A stretch of DNA of 64,000 nt from Hoplostethus atlanticus (GCA_034670405.1 JAXDDX010000007.1:5262001-5326000); one strand, 5' to 3'. Shown: positions 12,425 through 26,851, numbered from the stretch's first letter. Program-made: numbers and translations. The notes: generated from the sequence alone by a model not told the origin.

Positions 12425-13655
12425 TGACGAGAATGTGTTCAAAGCCAGCTGTGATGCAGTTTAGTTTGAAGTTGTGAAGCAGTGAAATAGTTTTTCCACT
12501 ATTTAATTTATGGTTTTGGTTGTGGAGTACTGAGCTTCAGACTTTACGGGGGGATGAAAATGAAAAGCTGCGCGAACGCCACAGCAGATTCTCATTATCT
12601 ATAAATTTATCCTACAGATTCGGAGGAGCTCGGATGTGCGTGGTGAATTATAACTGACGGTGAATTACAGCATGATCTTCATACTCATGCAATCATTGCC
12701 TTTGCCATGGGGTTGTGAAAGAAAAGGGTGCGCGCGTCCATCGATCAGCATCTGAGCAGGGCAGCCGGGCCTTTGGCGTTCCTCCCTTGGGAATACCAGC
12801 CGGCACATCAGTGGGAATGGGGAAAGAGAGCCAGACGTAGAATCCCTGAATGGGTTGGGCCCTCTGATTCAGACCTTTTAAACAGACTTTATAACAGGCG
12901 CCCCAGTGTGGGCGTATCCCTGAGCTCTATCAAACAACCCACTCATCCCTGGGTGCCAAGACCTTAATATGGCATAACTTACTATGAAACATTCATGAAC
13001 TTTTACGATATGAGTAAGGACTTCATTATGGCAACGGCTAATGATAATGATTCGCAGCCTTATCACAGATGACACGAGTATTATCGCGGTATGAGAAACT
13101 AAAAGATATGCACTGAAAAACGCACATATGCCTGGCCCTCATTGTAAAAAAGGTCACGTCAAGTTTAAATAAAACATCATAAAATAAAAATCATAGTTAC
13201 AGTATGTCCACTGACTGAAAATGTGGCGTAGTACATTGGTTTTATTTTTTATTGTTTTTTTTTAATTTGGCTTCAAATCTGTGCAGCAGTTTCCATAACT
13301 TTTTATTTGAATTCTAGCATGTAGCACAACGTTTATTTGCATCGTTGTGTCAGTGTCATGGCAGTAACTGGTATGTCCAATTTTATAGTTGTTTGCTCTT
13401 TGCTAGTGCCAGAGGAAGTCTTTGAATTGAGTGGTGAAATACAATGCCCTGGTCAAATTTGGTTGGAATGGGAGCACGATGCACCGAATATAATAACACC
13501 TACGTATAACACTGTTTTAACTCTAAGCTACTTGAATTTAAGTTAATATGTCTGATTTTTTTTATTTTATTTTAGTCCTATCATTGTTCCTGTCAGTATG
13601 TTAGGTGTAATTGTACTGTAGGGTACAGGTGTTCTGTAAGGTCAATACTGTCTAA

Positions 13656-13804
13656 GGGGGCGTCCTGGTGGCTCAGTGATCTGGGGGCGCATGGCCGCAT
13701 GGCCGCATGGCCGCGGCGTCCTGAGTTTGGTCCGTCTCTCCTCTCTCACCGAGTCTTTCCTGTCTCTCTCTACTGCTACAATAAAAAAAAAGTTTAAAAA
13801 AAAG
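13656..13804 (+). repeat. tRNA-derived SINE with A-rich 3' end
   Basis: The head has an A-box-like ggtggctcagtg and a B-box-like gagtttggtcc. A pyrimidine-rich tail (tttcctgtctctctctactg) follows and ends in ataaaaaaaaa. This is the layout of a SINE common in spiny-rayed fish. Inside the head the unit gcatggcc occurs three times in tandem. Confidence 0.7.
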
Positions 13805-13949
13805 TCTACATTTTAGTCTACTCACAAATTTATTGAAATTTCAGATGTGCCTCTACTAATGTGAGTTGTGAATAGCAAGTCGGAGCCTCTGGAGGAAGAC
13901 ACAACTTTCTTTTGTTAACTCCTTACGAAGGTTTGGAGTCCCTCTGTCC

Positions 13950-13952
<3 letters not shown>

Positions 13953-13988
<36 letters not shown>
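13953..13988. repeat. (CT)n microsatellite
   Basis: About 18 CT units. Confidence 0.95.
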
Positions 13989-13990
<2 letters not shown>

Positions 13991-14552
13991 CGTGAGTGAG
14001 ATTTCTGACTCGTGCCTGTCAGCCTGTCAAGAATATCAGTGATACACAACACCACTCTTCACTCAGGCTTAGGGCTGAACCGCCAGCCTTCTACAGGACA
14101 GGCCCCGTTGTGCCTTTCAGACTGTACGCTCTTATCTCTCATCTCCCCCACAGAGTTCAAATGGGAAACTTTTGAGTGACGAGATGGGTCTCCTTTGAAC
14201 TCGTTGAAACCATTTCAAGAAAAATGCTCAGAATTTCCTTTCCATTTCTCTTTATTAAACCTCTTATAGTGGCCCTGCGATAGTTCTGGGTCTTTCTTTC
14301 TCTTTTTTGTTCCTCAGGCACCAGTGCTCTCATGCTGTGGTTAACTTTTAGAGTTTAGTCTCCGCTCGGCTGGGCACAGTGCACTTGTCTGGGTCTCATT
14401 AGAGAGTTTTTAAGTGACACAGGCATGACCCTGAACACGAGCTGGCACAATGCATCAGCCCCTAGCCGCTTAAGTGGCAAAACGGGAATCACTCAGCCAA
14501 GCCTCAGTCATTTAATGTTGCATTATTTGAAAGAGAGCATGAGGGCAGTTTG

Positions 14553-14598
14553 GTGTGTGTGTGTGTGTGTGTGTGTGCGTGTGCGTGTGCGTGTGTGT
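14553..14598. repeat. (GT)n microsatellite
   Basis: GT run with three GC interruptions. Confidence 0.93.
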
Positions 14599-16151
14599 TT
14601 TACAAATCAACTGTCAAAGTTTTACACGTCGGTTTCCGCTCCTGTTAAAGTTGAGCGGAAGGTTGTGCCACTAGCTAGATTAAATACAAAAAGGTACGGT
14701 GGGCTAGCAGATAGCGCTCGTGGAAGATTTGCCAGTTTGTTTGATGTGTCACGCTGTCTATTCACCACAAGAGTTTTGGAGTGGAAATGAGAAGGGAGAG
14801 AAATTGAAACTGTGGGGGGAGAAACTGATGGAGCGAGGTTTATAGATGACTGCTTTAACATTCGACGAGGACCGGGGAGTTTCATACTAGGATGATTTTC
14901 CTTTGCCTTGGGCTTCCCAGCTAGATATTCTGAGATGACTCTTGCTGCATGGCCATGAATATTTGAGAAGACGAACGGAGCTGAGCGTACGATAAGCAAA
15001 GGGAGTGGAGCACTGGAGGTGTGAGGAGAAGAGTGACAGGGTTAGATCTCTCTTAGGTGTGAGTGATCCACCCTCGAGCCCTGGTTGTCAAAGGATGACA
15101 GGTTAGCCTTACCTTGTCACTGATGTCTCACCTGCAACAGGACTCTGAATGGCTGCACAGGACAATAGATTAGATTCAGCACCCATTCTGATTCAATCAA
15201 TCAAGAAATATCAAGAAGTTTATTTTTCTTTATTTAAAGCAATTTGATCATAGGCTGAGTAAATATGACCTTAAACAAAGACGACTCAAAGCCTGACTCA
15301 TTTATTGCATCTTTGTCTCAAAAACTGTTTTAATAAAGGAAGAAAAGAAAGAAATACAGTATTTTTTTGCTTTCCGCTTTTAGGAAGAACAAAATAATTA
15401 CCTTTAGTAAGTGAAGGTAGGTGCAGTGAAAATAATTACAGGAATCTTCGAACATAGTTGACATAGCGGTGTAGTGCAGAGATTGGAATGGAAGACGTAG
15501 TCAGAGACGAACCAAAGGTCTTGAGAAATCAGATCATCTGACTAGGAGACAGAGAGATAGAGCGGGAACAGGTAAAGCCATATACAATAGGCAAACAAGA
15601 TTGTTTGTGTGTATTGGGTGCATCACTTTCGTGCTCACTTACCTCTGTGAAGAGGCTCGGAGATACCCAGCTAATAACAGACCTGCAGTTTGTTGTCAGT
15701 TCAGAACTATTACTGAGTGTCCTCGTGGTCTAAAGGGATAGGACAGCTGCCTCTGGAGGAGCTCTTCTCTCTAATCACAGACTCATTTATCCTGCCTCTG
15801 CTCTCTGCAATCTGGGATGAAAGTGTAATGCAGTTTTCAGTTTGCATTCATATTACGAGCCATGGTGAGGAATTTTGATTGGTTTCTATGATGTGCACTG
15901 TGGTGTTACAAACAAAAGATCTCATCTGAGTAAAACGGGAAAATGGAGCGTGTCCAGTCATTTCCATGAAGCCACCATAAAATGTATTCAATCAAATAAA
16001 ATAGGAGCACGGGGGTTTACTGTGTTACTGTAATGGCCAATTCTTCCTGTGCCTGCCACAAGCAGGCAGATGGACACACATACAGACACATGCACACCTG
16101 CACACACAAATCAAATGTGATGGAGGTTGGAGGAAGAGTCCACAGCATGTG

Positions 16152-16500
16152 TAGGGCTGGGATTTGGATTTTTTCAGTTCCGCTTTTGATACCAGTATAA
16201 ACACAATACGTTTTTCATTCTTTGGTGAAAAAGCACCTTTCATTATGTGAAGTAAGTAAACTCCTTTCTGTCATTTATGCACGCCATCTGTTTCATTGAA
16301 ATAGCATTAGACCGTGCTCAATTGATTCTCAGTACAAATTAAACAAGAAAAGAGTTTGAGTTCTCACTGTAAGAATCTGACATTTTCACAAGAATCAATC
16401 CTTGCAATAACTTTGATTCATTTTATTGTCCTAAAGTCAATGCCAATACCACAAAACAAGCCAGTATTGATCCATCCTGGACCCATTTTGACATTAGATT
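16152..16500. mobile_element. Possible hAT-like remnant
   Basis: Starts gtagggctgggatt and contains gttccgcttttgatacc, similar to fish elements that begin agggctggg. No matching far end or duplication could be fixed. Confidence 0.25.
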
Positions 16501-16941
16501 AACATTGTGCACTATTACACTAGCTCTCCATCGCTGCATATGCTATGTAAGACGAAGGCAAATGTTGCATTGTTGGGATCCTTGCAGATTCCCTTATTTT
16601 GCTGTCTACCTGATTTGAGGTCTGTTTGACTGGCAGATATTAGTCACATCTCTGGAGGCAGTTTGAGCAGTCACTGTTCCATGGTGAATTGTCGCTCCAA
16701 TTATGAACTGCTGAAGTATGGAGAATCCCAGCGCCAGTTAATCCTGCCCTGTCAATAATCATGATGTGTAAAAGGCGGTGACTTGACATATTTTTGGCAT
16801 AGCCGGTTGCTTTTAGCTGGATGACTGTCAATGTGGTGGGAATTTTCTATAAGTGCATGAGTTTACAGTTGCCAGCGAGAGAGAGAGGAGAGAAATAGAA
16901 GCAGACAGACAGACAGAATGACAGACAATGAGAGAGACAGC

Positions 16942-16943
<2 letters not shown>

Positions 16944-16977
<34 letters not shown>
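16944..16977. repeat. (AC)n microsatellite
   Basis: About 16 AC units after a GA-rich stretch. Confidence 0.94.
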
Positions 16978-17234
16978 CTACGCGTTTACAAGAACCAATC
17001 TCAGAGATATCCAAGAAAGGTTTTGGTAGTGATTGGGTGGACAGCTGAGCAGTGATAAGCTATGAGAGTAGCAGTCCTCCGATAAGGACTGTCTGTTGTC
17101 TGATGGCTACTTTTCTTCCCTTACCATCATTGTGCCAATGTCAGCCAATGTCACAACTGGCTGAGAAGTACAAATGTGGCACCTTAGCGATTCAAGTTGG
17201 CAATGCTAAAATTAGTATCAAAGTAGAGTGACCC

Positions 17235-17236
17235 CT

Positions 17237-17276
<40 letters not shown>
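17235..17276. repeat. (CT)n microsatellite
   Basis: About 20 CT units. Confidence 0.94.
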
Positions 17277-17280
<4 letters not shown>

Positions 17281-17383
17281 GCACAACAAGATGGTGTAAT
17301 GGTACTGTTACTTTGGCACTCAGGAGTATAAAAACATATTCCTCTATTTGAGTATTCTACCTAATGCTGCAGTGGACGCATGC

Positions 17384-17406
17384 TGTGTGTGTGTGTGTGT
17401 GTGTGC

Positions 17407-17442
<36 letters not shown>
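17384..17442. repeat. (GT)n microsatellite
   Basis: GT run interrupted by GCGCGT and GC near the middle. Confidence 0.93.
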
Positions 17443-17443
<1 letters not shown>

Positions 17444-18026
17444 ATATACACAGAACCACATTTGCACTTTCACTCTCTGCCCATTCCAACCACCCATAAA
17501 TTATACTCACTTATGTGCATTTAATTTCCCATCCCAGCCAGGCAGGCAACAAAGAGTGCATTTGATGAATTGCACAGTTGCACTTTTGTGAATTTGCCGT
17601 TACCTCCTCAAACCCAGAAAGCGGTTCTCTTTAATGCAACCTCTACCCGTGGTGCGTCAGAGTATGTCTTCAGAATGTTCTTCCGATGTTTCTGGCATGA
17701 CGTCTCCTGAAGCCCAACATATTTTGTGTGTTTACAATTTCTGTACTTGCTTGATTGTTGAAATTCTGTTATTCTGTTTGATACTGTTGTCATTACCTCA
17801 GTGTTTCATGCCCCATTATCAGTGATAGTGAGAGGATGAGAGGACTATTTACTATGTTGCCTTGCATATCTATGATAATCGGTGAAGCTTTCACTTTGGT
17901 TTAAAAAATATTTGCTTCCGTTTGAGACATTTTTATATTATTCCAGTGTTTTACTTTTTTATGCCAAAGAGAGGAGCTAATGCCTGAGCTATAGCGCAAT
18001 TAGAGAGTCCTTCGAATGGTATAGAC

Positions 18027-18532
18027 CATTATATATATATATCAGCGTTGGAAGCTGATATCGCGATGTGCAGTGTCGTGGAAAGAAAAAATGGAGCGGT
18101 TTATACTCGGCGGAAGCAAGACAAAAGTAGGAAATATGACGAAAAGTATTTGGAGTATGGCTTCACTCAGACATGCGATGGAGAGTATCCACGCCCACAG
18201 TGCATGTGTGTGCGTCAGAGTGTCAGAGTGAGACCCTGACTGAGTGCATGAGTTCGACAGGAGATCGAGAGGATCGAGTCAGACTGTGGAGCGGAGAGAG
18301 CGAGCGGGACCAGCAGCGGCGACCGTCCGTCAAGACCGGGTCGAATTATTCTGCTGTGGTGAAAATAAAGCAGGCCTGATGGCCCGTTAACTCTGCCCTC
18401 CTGCCTTGTCTCTGTCTGTCTCTCTGAGCTTGCTACAGATGGCTATGGCATTTTGGATATGTTATGCGTTATTGGAAAAATGTTTTAACCCTCAAAAGGG
18501 GGTCGCACTTGCAAAAAGGTTAAGAACCCCTG
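18027..18532 (+). mobile_element. Internally deleted hAT element (ZBED5-like)
   Basis: The copy is bounded by identical 8-bp duplications gtatagac (18019-18026 and 18533-18540). Its right end, ggttaagaacccctg, is a typical hAT/Charlie terminus and it runs CA...TG. A short coding trace near the left (about 18108-18210) reads KYDEKYLEYGFT and GEYPRPQCMC. This matches the N-terminal part of ZBED5-like transposases, but the rest of the transposase is missing. The left end does not show the expected inverted repeat. Confidence 0.65.
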
Positions 18533-20394
18533 GTATAGACCCTACTGCATGGTAACATTTGACCTAAATCAGAGGGATATTGTCTGTTTTGATAGTGGAT
18601 AGAGCCTGCAAATCAAGCTGGCCATTAAAGAACCTGTGACAGCTTGTCATATTATGGATTCAGAATATACTTTATGGCAAGTCTCCAAAACCTGAATGGC
18701 ATTTGCCTTTCATAAGATAGATAAATTTGACATCGTAATGAATTAAAGTGCTTCTTCAACATGAAGTACAGATAGGGAGAGGTTGCCCTCAAAGCCTTGA
18801 AAGTTCTCCTCCTCCGCCTTTTCTTATTAAAAAGAAAATCCTGTTAACTTTAGCACACTCGTAAAAAGTGTAGGAGCCAGTCAGTTGACAATTGAGGGGG
18901 AATAAATGGTCCCCCACGACCCTGGAGAGTAGAAAGTTTAAACACTCCAAGGCATTTTTATTGACATCTAAGCGCTCGCTCTGTCATGTCAGGTTAACAC
19001 TACATGTCTCACATGGCATGTAAAAAAAAACCCTATAGACAGCCTGTTAACACTGAAACATATCACACAGAGTGACATGTTGCAATACATTGGAGACTCT
19101 TATCAAAGGGCTGATGCCTGAGCTTTTAATGTGCTTTCTCTCAGTAACAATATCATTTTCACTGGCTGATAATATTTCAAGCTTGTGTTTACTGTATTTA
19201 GGAAGGCTACATATAATTACTTTGTTTTCCCACATTGTTTCCCCACAGTGTTGACAGGCACTTCAATAAAGTGATTCATTCTGCCAGTGAATATTTACAA
19301 TTGCTGGAAATGAAGTGCACTCCAGGTTTTGTTGGATGGGTGTATGCAGTCAGTCGTGAAAATAGTTGTTGGAATAGTGCACGCTCATTAAAAGCAACCA
19401 AGGAAATCTAAGTAGAGAGGCTAATTACTTAAAAAAAAAAACTGCTGAGCACAGACAGATGTCTGTTTCTGCCATAAGGAGACGCCCTTTCCTTCCAGCG
19501 CAAGAGCAGACGTTAACACAAGAGAAGTGCTCCAATAAACAGTGTAGTATTGCATGGAAACCTTATTGGGGACAAAACACTGGATATTTATTGACAGTAG
19601 GATAAAAACTGAATATCCCCTTTAACTCAGCAATACCCCAAATAAAGTGTATGGCGTAGTTACAGTGCATTTGTCCATCATATTCTGTCATGAGTCACCG
19701 ACAAACATCACATAATACATACAGGGACTGTCACTGCAACAGCGCCCTATCAAGCAGGTATAGTAACCACTTGATGCTGAAGAGCACCTCCTCAGGAACC
19801 TTGTCTTTGTCATAACCTCTCCCAAACCCTTTCTAATCCTACTCCAATCTCCTCAAGGTGGGATTTGTCCGGATCAATTTCATAATGCATTATTCATTTG
19901 AGAATTTAATCAAATATCTGCTCCACCAATCAGCCCGACCAATGCCTTTCCTAACCTCCCCCCCTTCTCCGCCCATCATATCAGTGATTGTTACAGTGTC
20001 ACCTGCAATAGCAGATTATGAGCCAAATGAATTACTGGGTCACAGGTGAATGAGACGCTTGGCTGACTGTAATCTTTTTTTTTCCCTGGGAAAAGTAGCT
20101 TAGTGTGAGTTAGAATTTTTTTTTCTTTTTTTTGAGAGGAAAGTGCTTGAGAAAATCCCCTTTCTGCCTGGCTTCCCGCGGGTTTCTGCAGTGTAATGGT
20201 TTCCTTTGAGAGAGAAGCTGGTGGAAAGTGCTGATGCTTGTTGGCAGTGTGTGTGAAGGCTGCTATTTTCCATGGCTAACCGAGCCACTGATGAGCTTGC
20301 CAGCCACACCGGGGTCTGGTACAGTGTGTGTGTGTTTCTGTGTGCCTGCGCATGCATATGGAAATCTCTGGGCAAGCACTAGGATTTCGTGATT

Positions 20395-20422
20395 TGTGTG
20401 TGTGTGTGTGTGTGTGTGTGTG
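20395..20422. repeat. (GT)n microsatellite
   Basis: About 14 GT units. Confidence 0.93.
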
Positions 20423-21362
20423 GGGGCGTACATACATATGTGTGTGTGCGTGTACAATTAAGCCCCTAGAAGCAGTCAATTGAGACACGTCGTGTTTGGA
20501 GGATGTGTTTTTTAGAATCAAACCAACCGAGCTCTTCGCAAACCTTGTCAGCGTCTGTCTCGGCGCCTCTGAGTGTAAACATTAGTACGTATACGGTATA
20601 GCACCACTTGTAGAACCGTCTGGTGTTACAAGTCTTTCCACAGAGGAATAATAATGACACATTTACTGTTGTTATCTCCTCTCCTCTTGCCTGGAAGGAC
20701 TTAAAAGCAAATGAGCGTGGGGCAGAAGGGTTCTTGTTGCTGCTTTGTTGTTCCGTTCTGTTACCGCAGATGGAATTATATGATAATCAGAAAATCAGCC
20801 AACATCATTTCCCCTCTATACTCCCAAAGAGGAAGGAGGGGGGAGGTGTGTGTGTGTGCGGGGGGGGGGGCATTAAACATCTCAAAGCGTCATTTTTTTT
20901 CCTCCCCAGGAAATACAAATACAAAATTTGCTTTGATCTTATCTCTTTTTTTGAAGACTTGTATACACTATTCATGAGTGTACACAAAAAGCCCCCACCG
21001 TTTTCCGAATGTATTCATCTGCTATCTCACAGGCACCAAGGACAAATTCTACTTTCACACAAGTATTATATTTAGTTCAAAAGGCTGTATTGTTGGTGTT
21101 GTTCCACATCGACTGGCAAATACGTCGTTTAGGCGACTAATGTTGCTGTAGTGTGCCGAGGAACAAAAATAGCTAGTGGCTATGGCACCTCACCCACTCC
21201 ACCCCGCGTCTCGTTGTTTACTAAGTCAAGAAGGTAGCGTTATAGTATCCCACGAGAGAGGGAGAGGAAGGAGATCTTAGTCTCAAACTCCCACACAATG
21301 AGCAAATGTGTGGTCAGAGCCATTAAGCTACAGTTTGCAGCTCACTTACTGCGCCATGAGTG

Positions 21363-21391
21363 ACACACACACACACACACACACACACACA
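21363..21391. repeat. (AC)n microsatellite
   Basis: About 14 AC units. Confidence 0.93.
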
Positions 21392-24300
21392 TCTACAATG
21401 TACCCCAGAGTAGTGCAGTTTTCCAGTCTGCTGTTGTTTGTCATGCTCTCCAGGCATCTCTTAGGCCAGCCTCACAGTGACCACACAACTGATATTGTAT
21501 TAACAGATAACTCCGAGCAACATGCAACACATATTACAACACATCTCTCTCCCACACACACACACACACACTAAGACACTCACGCTTAACACATAAGCAC
21601 AGAGATCACTCATAGGGCATATTACTAGGACGTATAGTCTAATATGTAGTATGTACTATATAGTATTTGACTAGATATAACCAATAGAAGTAGTAGAAGG
21701 ATATTAGGGAAGCACTGTCCACCCACACTGTCTCATAAACTCTCCCATACACCCCACCCAACCCCCTTCACAGTCATTAAAAAGCCTGTAAGGGATGTAT
21801 CAATTGCATACCCAAAATTTTGCAGCACCATTGTCCACAAAATAATTCATGAATCTCTCACAATTAGGGATAAATTCTCTTCTTTATGTGTACTCCAGCC
21901 TCAGGGCACAACGCGTTTGGCTCCAACACGAGTATTCAGCTACCTTACACTGTGCCTCACGGTCCACTGTTCCTAACAGTGGAGTCATTGAGGAGCACAC
22001 TCTCTAGTCCTTATGGGGCATCAATCCCTGTCTGTCTGCCTGTCTAGGCTGTTAACCACCTCTGGGCTGCACCATTGATCTCAGTAATTGTCTCCCACTC
22101 TTCAAAGGGAGTTGAGAGTTGGTTTGATCCGAGCTGTTTACTTTCACAGCCCCTATAGCCCTACTCTCTGAAGAAGAGAGTTATCAACCACTTCAGGCAT
22201 GACCTAGCATATTATAGTACTATAACGTGTATTTCGGTGTGACTGACTGTGTGTGTGTATTTGTTTGTATGCAAGAGAGAGAAGAGGGTGGGGAGAGAGA
22301 GAGAGAAATTCCTAGCATAGCCTGTAGCCTTGTAGGCCTGGGGGCGAGCTAGCAGCTTCTTGCTGTTACATAAGGACAGGGAATTGCAGCCTGCACATCC
22401 CCTGTTATCTATCCATGGCTGTGTGAGTAAATTGCTGCAAAGCAGTCTATAACTGTACCGTGTACAAAATTACAGACTTGATTCAGCTAGTGTCTGTTGG
22501 AGAAATGTCTTCCTGATCCGCACAATAAAAGGCTTGATTCCTATTAATGCTACAACTGAGATAGCAGTGATGTGACAAACAGGATGTAGAGCTGAGAAAC
22601 ATGTTTGGTGGGTGATATAATGACATGCATGACGTACCTTGCGTACCTTCTTCCATTGTTGCATGTCACCGTGTCTCAACTTCAAGAACTACATGCAGTC
22701 AGAAAAGGGGAAGCTGCTAACCACAGCTTCTGGGCCTGTGTGATCATGGCTGATAGTAAATGCCTGATACGAAACACATCATATATAAGTGTATGAACAT
22801 ATAGACTGGCCCCATCTGCTGACAGAGACAAAAAGTCTATGAAAAAGCTGCTCTATCAGGACATCGTCAAGATTGCCATTGTCATTTATGTAGTATTCAA
22901 GTCAATAGAGTGGATTTGAATGGGGATCTACAGTCTTTGGACCCGCTACCAACCTATGTTTACAGACTGTGAGTGAAGGGAGCCTTGATTTTTATCACCT
23001 CGTCTGCAGTGGGGTTAGCCATTAAAGTTTATGGACCGAAGCTGAGAGATCAGGGGGAGTGTGCTTCCATGTACCAAGGGCAGGCTGGGTTTGCCACAAC
23101 TTGAACCTCTTTTTTTTTTCTGTCTGTAATACAGGCAGACATTGACATGGGAATCTACCTTTCTACTTAAATGTCATTTCGGCTCATCTTCGTGATGCTC
23201 GGGAGTCCTGTGTGGTACTCGAGAGCCTATGCAGGCTTCACTTTCGGGGCAGATAACCTGGGTAGCCTGAAAGTTGGCCAAGCACCAAGAGGACATTGCT
23301 CAAGCTTGATTAGGTAATAGAAAGCAGCGATGGAGGGAGATATGAGTAATAGAGTGGTAGGAGGGGCTTCACGGTTGGGGGACAAGTATGGGCAAGATGA
23401 AGAATGCGTATGTGTGTGCATTTACCATGTTTTTTTCCCCCGCTCTGCATGGATAGAGTGCTTGCCTTCCTTGAAACACATTCAACTCTGTGACAAAGGA
23501 TCGCAGATCGTATCGCATCCTAAACTGTCTTGCAAAAAAAGAGGGATATTAACTTGTTCACATTGATTGAACTGCTCTCTGCAGCCTTTATTAAGGAATC
23601 TGTCTCTCAGCAGTCACTTCTCTGTGAGTATTTACCTTTCTGACTGGAAAGGACCAGTCTTCTCTGACTACTTTAAAAATATGTCTCCTTGAATTCTGTG
23701 CTTTTCACACACATAAAGTGCACATGTGCCCATCTCTGTTCTTTCATTCCTTCAATGCACAATTTCTGGATTGTGCACTGTTTTGTTGAATCGTCTGTTT
23801 TAGCACACACGCATTGTATCATTATCTGATTAAAAAAGCACATTTCACTGGTCTGGTGTATTGCAGATATACAGATGTAAAAATACCACACTTAAGAGAC
23901 TGACAAATTCATTCAATGTAACATTTCTAGCACCAAAAATAGTGTGAGATGACATTGATATTCACTGCAACACTGTCAACACTGGCATAATAGGCTAGGA
24001 TAAAGATGGGCTTTATTTGTCATTGTATATTTTTGGCACAAGATTATTCCTCAGACAGCTGAGCCTGCTGCGGCTAATTAAAGTACCAAGATGCATTTAG
24101 CCTCGACAAAACCATAGCTACAGTTTTAACATCACTCAAATATTAAATTTGATTTAGCTTTAAATCACTGTACTCATTACTTTCCCCTGGTTGTTGTTCC
24201 AAACAGTCCACTTAACATTTTAGTTGAGATATGGATTTTGCATAAAGCCTCTCTGTGTTCTGACGGCAATTTACTGACTCCAATGTGAGATAATAATTAT

Positions 24301-26562
24301 CGCTGAAGTATGTGAGCTCTGTATTTAACTCCAGGAAGGCTACGCCAATTAACAGCACACTTGTCTGATTTTACACTCAACAATCCTACTGCAGTTGAGA
24401 AAGATGAAAGTTTTGCTTTCTTTCTTCAGATCCAGACCCAGAAGGCATTCGTCTCTCCTTTATCAGGCCGATGTTTGCACAACGAGCCATACTTTTTTTT
24501 TGTTTTACAATAGGTGCAGTTGGTGGCTTTGATAATTTTCAAAAGTTACTTTCATATAACACAGACAAAAATAGTACAAACGTTAAATAAGGCAGAGCTG
24601 TATGTCAAAGGTAAAAAATGAACACATCAAAGTATTTTGTATCTATTTACAAATCTGTATTTTTTAGGTCAGATAACATTGCTTGGAGAGCACACACTGC
24701 CCGAGGACCAGTTTGTGTGCAATATAAAAGCAGGCAGCATCTGGAGCCTGTCATACTTCCCCTACACAGGTCAGATTGGTCAGGAACAATAAAAAGCCTT
24801 TACCCTGCTGAAAATGTCCAGCAGACCACTAATTGTAAAATCTAACTCTGATGGACATGACCTAACAGTCTCGCCAAGTGTGAGGGACAATATCATCCCC
24901 GCTTTGCTGCCCTCTTTGTGTAAAATGTTGGTGATGTAATGAGGAAATGGATGGGTGAAGGGAAAAAGGGGAGACTACAGGCCTGTCTGTGTTTCTGTCT
25001 GTCTACTGACCTGTTTTTTCACAGATGAAAATGAGGTGAAGTCAGACAGCCAAGAGAAGAATAAGTCAGGGAAGAATGAGGGGACAATTAAAGAAGTTAG
25101 ACAGCTAAGAGGGAGAACATCAGCTCACCCAGGCAAGACACAGGCCTGTGCATTCGTTTCTATGCTTGCATGGGTTTGTGAATGGCTGTTCGCTCAAGAT
25201 CCCTTATTTCCATCTGTAGGAATTAAACACACACTGGCATGTGTAAGATCTGTGCATTGTCAAACACATCCACGCCCATTCTGCTCACAACTTGACTTAC
25301 AAACAAGCACAAGATACATAAAAATCCACGTAATGGCCATAAATAATGTGTGTGTGTGTGCTTGTGTGTGCACGTGCACAGAGATAGTGTTCAACCAGCT
25401 GTCAGCCTTGGTTAAGAAGTGCCGTTGAGTGGGGAATAAAAGAGTACCATGTGTTCAGTGAGCCTTTCAGGAACTTGTACTCCAGCCGTTAGCTCAAAGT
25501 TTAGACACTTTAAAATATGTCAAGCATTTCCAAATTCAAACTAGAGCAGGTTTTGTTCCAGGATTTCCATACATGTCTGGGTTCCATACATTTCATTTCA
25601 TTGGACCATGTAGTCTGTCATGAGCAAAGGAAGCTAACGCTCAGTGACGTGCCAGACTGCTCAACTTGTCTCAGCATAAGAGAGTGCGCAATAGTGCAGA
25701 TCCACTTCCGCCTCCCATACTGAACCCACCAACTACAAAATCCTCCACGTAGGAACTACAATAACACTAACACTGAATTGCCCCGAGAACAGCTTAGATT
25801 TGCATTTAAGGAGTATCAAATCCCAATCTTTTGATGGGTTTGCTACCGTACTAACCAACTACAGATATGGAAACAGATCTGACAATAGCGCAGATATGCT
25901 TCAAAAGCAGTGGAGTGAACAGTTTGTTGAGTGAAAAGCATCTTGGATCATCTTTAATAGGCATGAATTTATGCACCGGCACTGCCATATCTCTAGCCTC
26001 GACTTGGCACCCAGGTCACCAAATCACATGGTTACGCAGGCAGCCGGAACAGTTTAATCCAATGCTTCAACCCACTCTTAGCTCAGTTCCACCTCCACCC
26101 CACCCCGCCGTATAGGGAAGCGTGTTTGTCTCCTGATCACCATGACCTCCTTAGTTTCTCCAGTGCTCAGTGCATGTGTGACAATGTGTAAGTGCGTGCG
26201 TGAACGTGTTTTACTTGCGCGTGCACATGCATGCATGTGCATCTCCACGTGCGTCTGGGTGTGTGTGCGCATTCGTGTTTGTGTGCGTGTCTCATTGTGC
26301 TTGGTTGTGTACCTGCTAGGGGTGATAAGGGCTGGTGTCGAGTGCGTCCTTTGTTCTGCTAGAATTACTCATTCCCCGTGTGAGCATGGGTAAATTAAAC
26401 CCTGTTTAATCCCAGGTTTGAACCCAGATAGTTAAAACCTGAGCTTGGTGTCATTGATGTTGCTGTGTGGGTTCGTGCACGATTGTGGTGGTGTATTGAT
26501 TCTTTTCAATGGCAGCTGCATATATGTTTGTATAAATGTGTGAGTTGATGTGAATCAGTGTG

Positions 26563-26597
<35 letters not shown>

Positions 26598-26849
26598 TTC
26601 ATATGTATCAACAAGCAAGATCCCCAAGTATGTATCTGAGTGTTTCTCTCTCTCTCATAAACACACAAACCTACACACACAAAAACAAACATGCATACAC
26701 ACACGCACACACACAACGTACTGCGTGGCCGGGATTCATGTTAATTCAAGTAGCCATAGTAAGTGTTTATTTCCTGTTGGCAATCTGAGTCATAGGCTGC
26801 AGACGAGGTGTGACTTGTGCAAACTCTCTCTCTTGTCTCTCTCTGTCTC

Positions 26850-26851
<2 letters not shown>

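Noticed and set aside
14290..14340. Acceptor-like ttttgttcctcag followed by GCACCAGTGCTC
   Set aside because: Followed by gttaac, not a usual donor, and the encoded residues do not match the expected linker.
24430..24490. Strong acceptor-like tttctttcttcag followed by an open stretch
   Set aside because: No donor within a reasonable distance and no similarity to INPP4.
24955..25428. 157-codon open frame with an acidic, Lys-rich stretch after a good acceptor-like site at 25024
   Set aside because: No family resemblance, no fitting donor, and it does not fit the inpp4b exon order.
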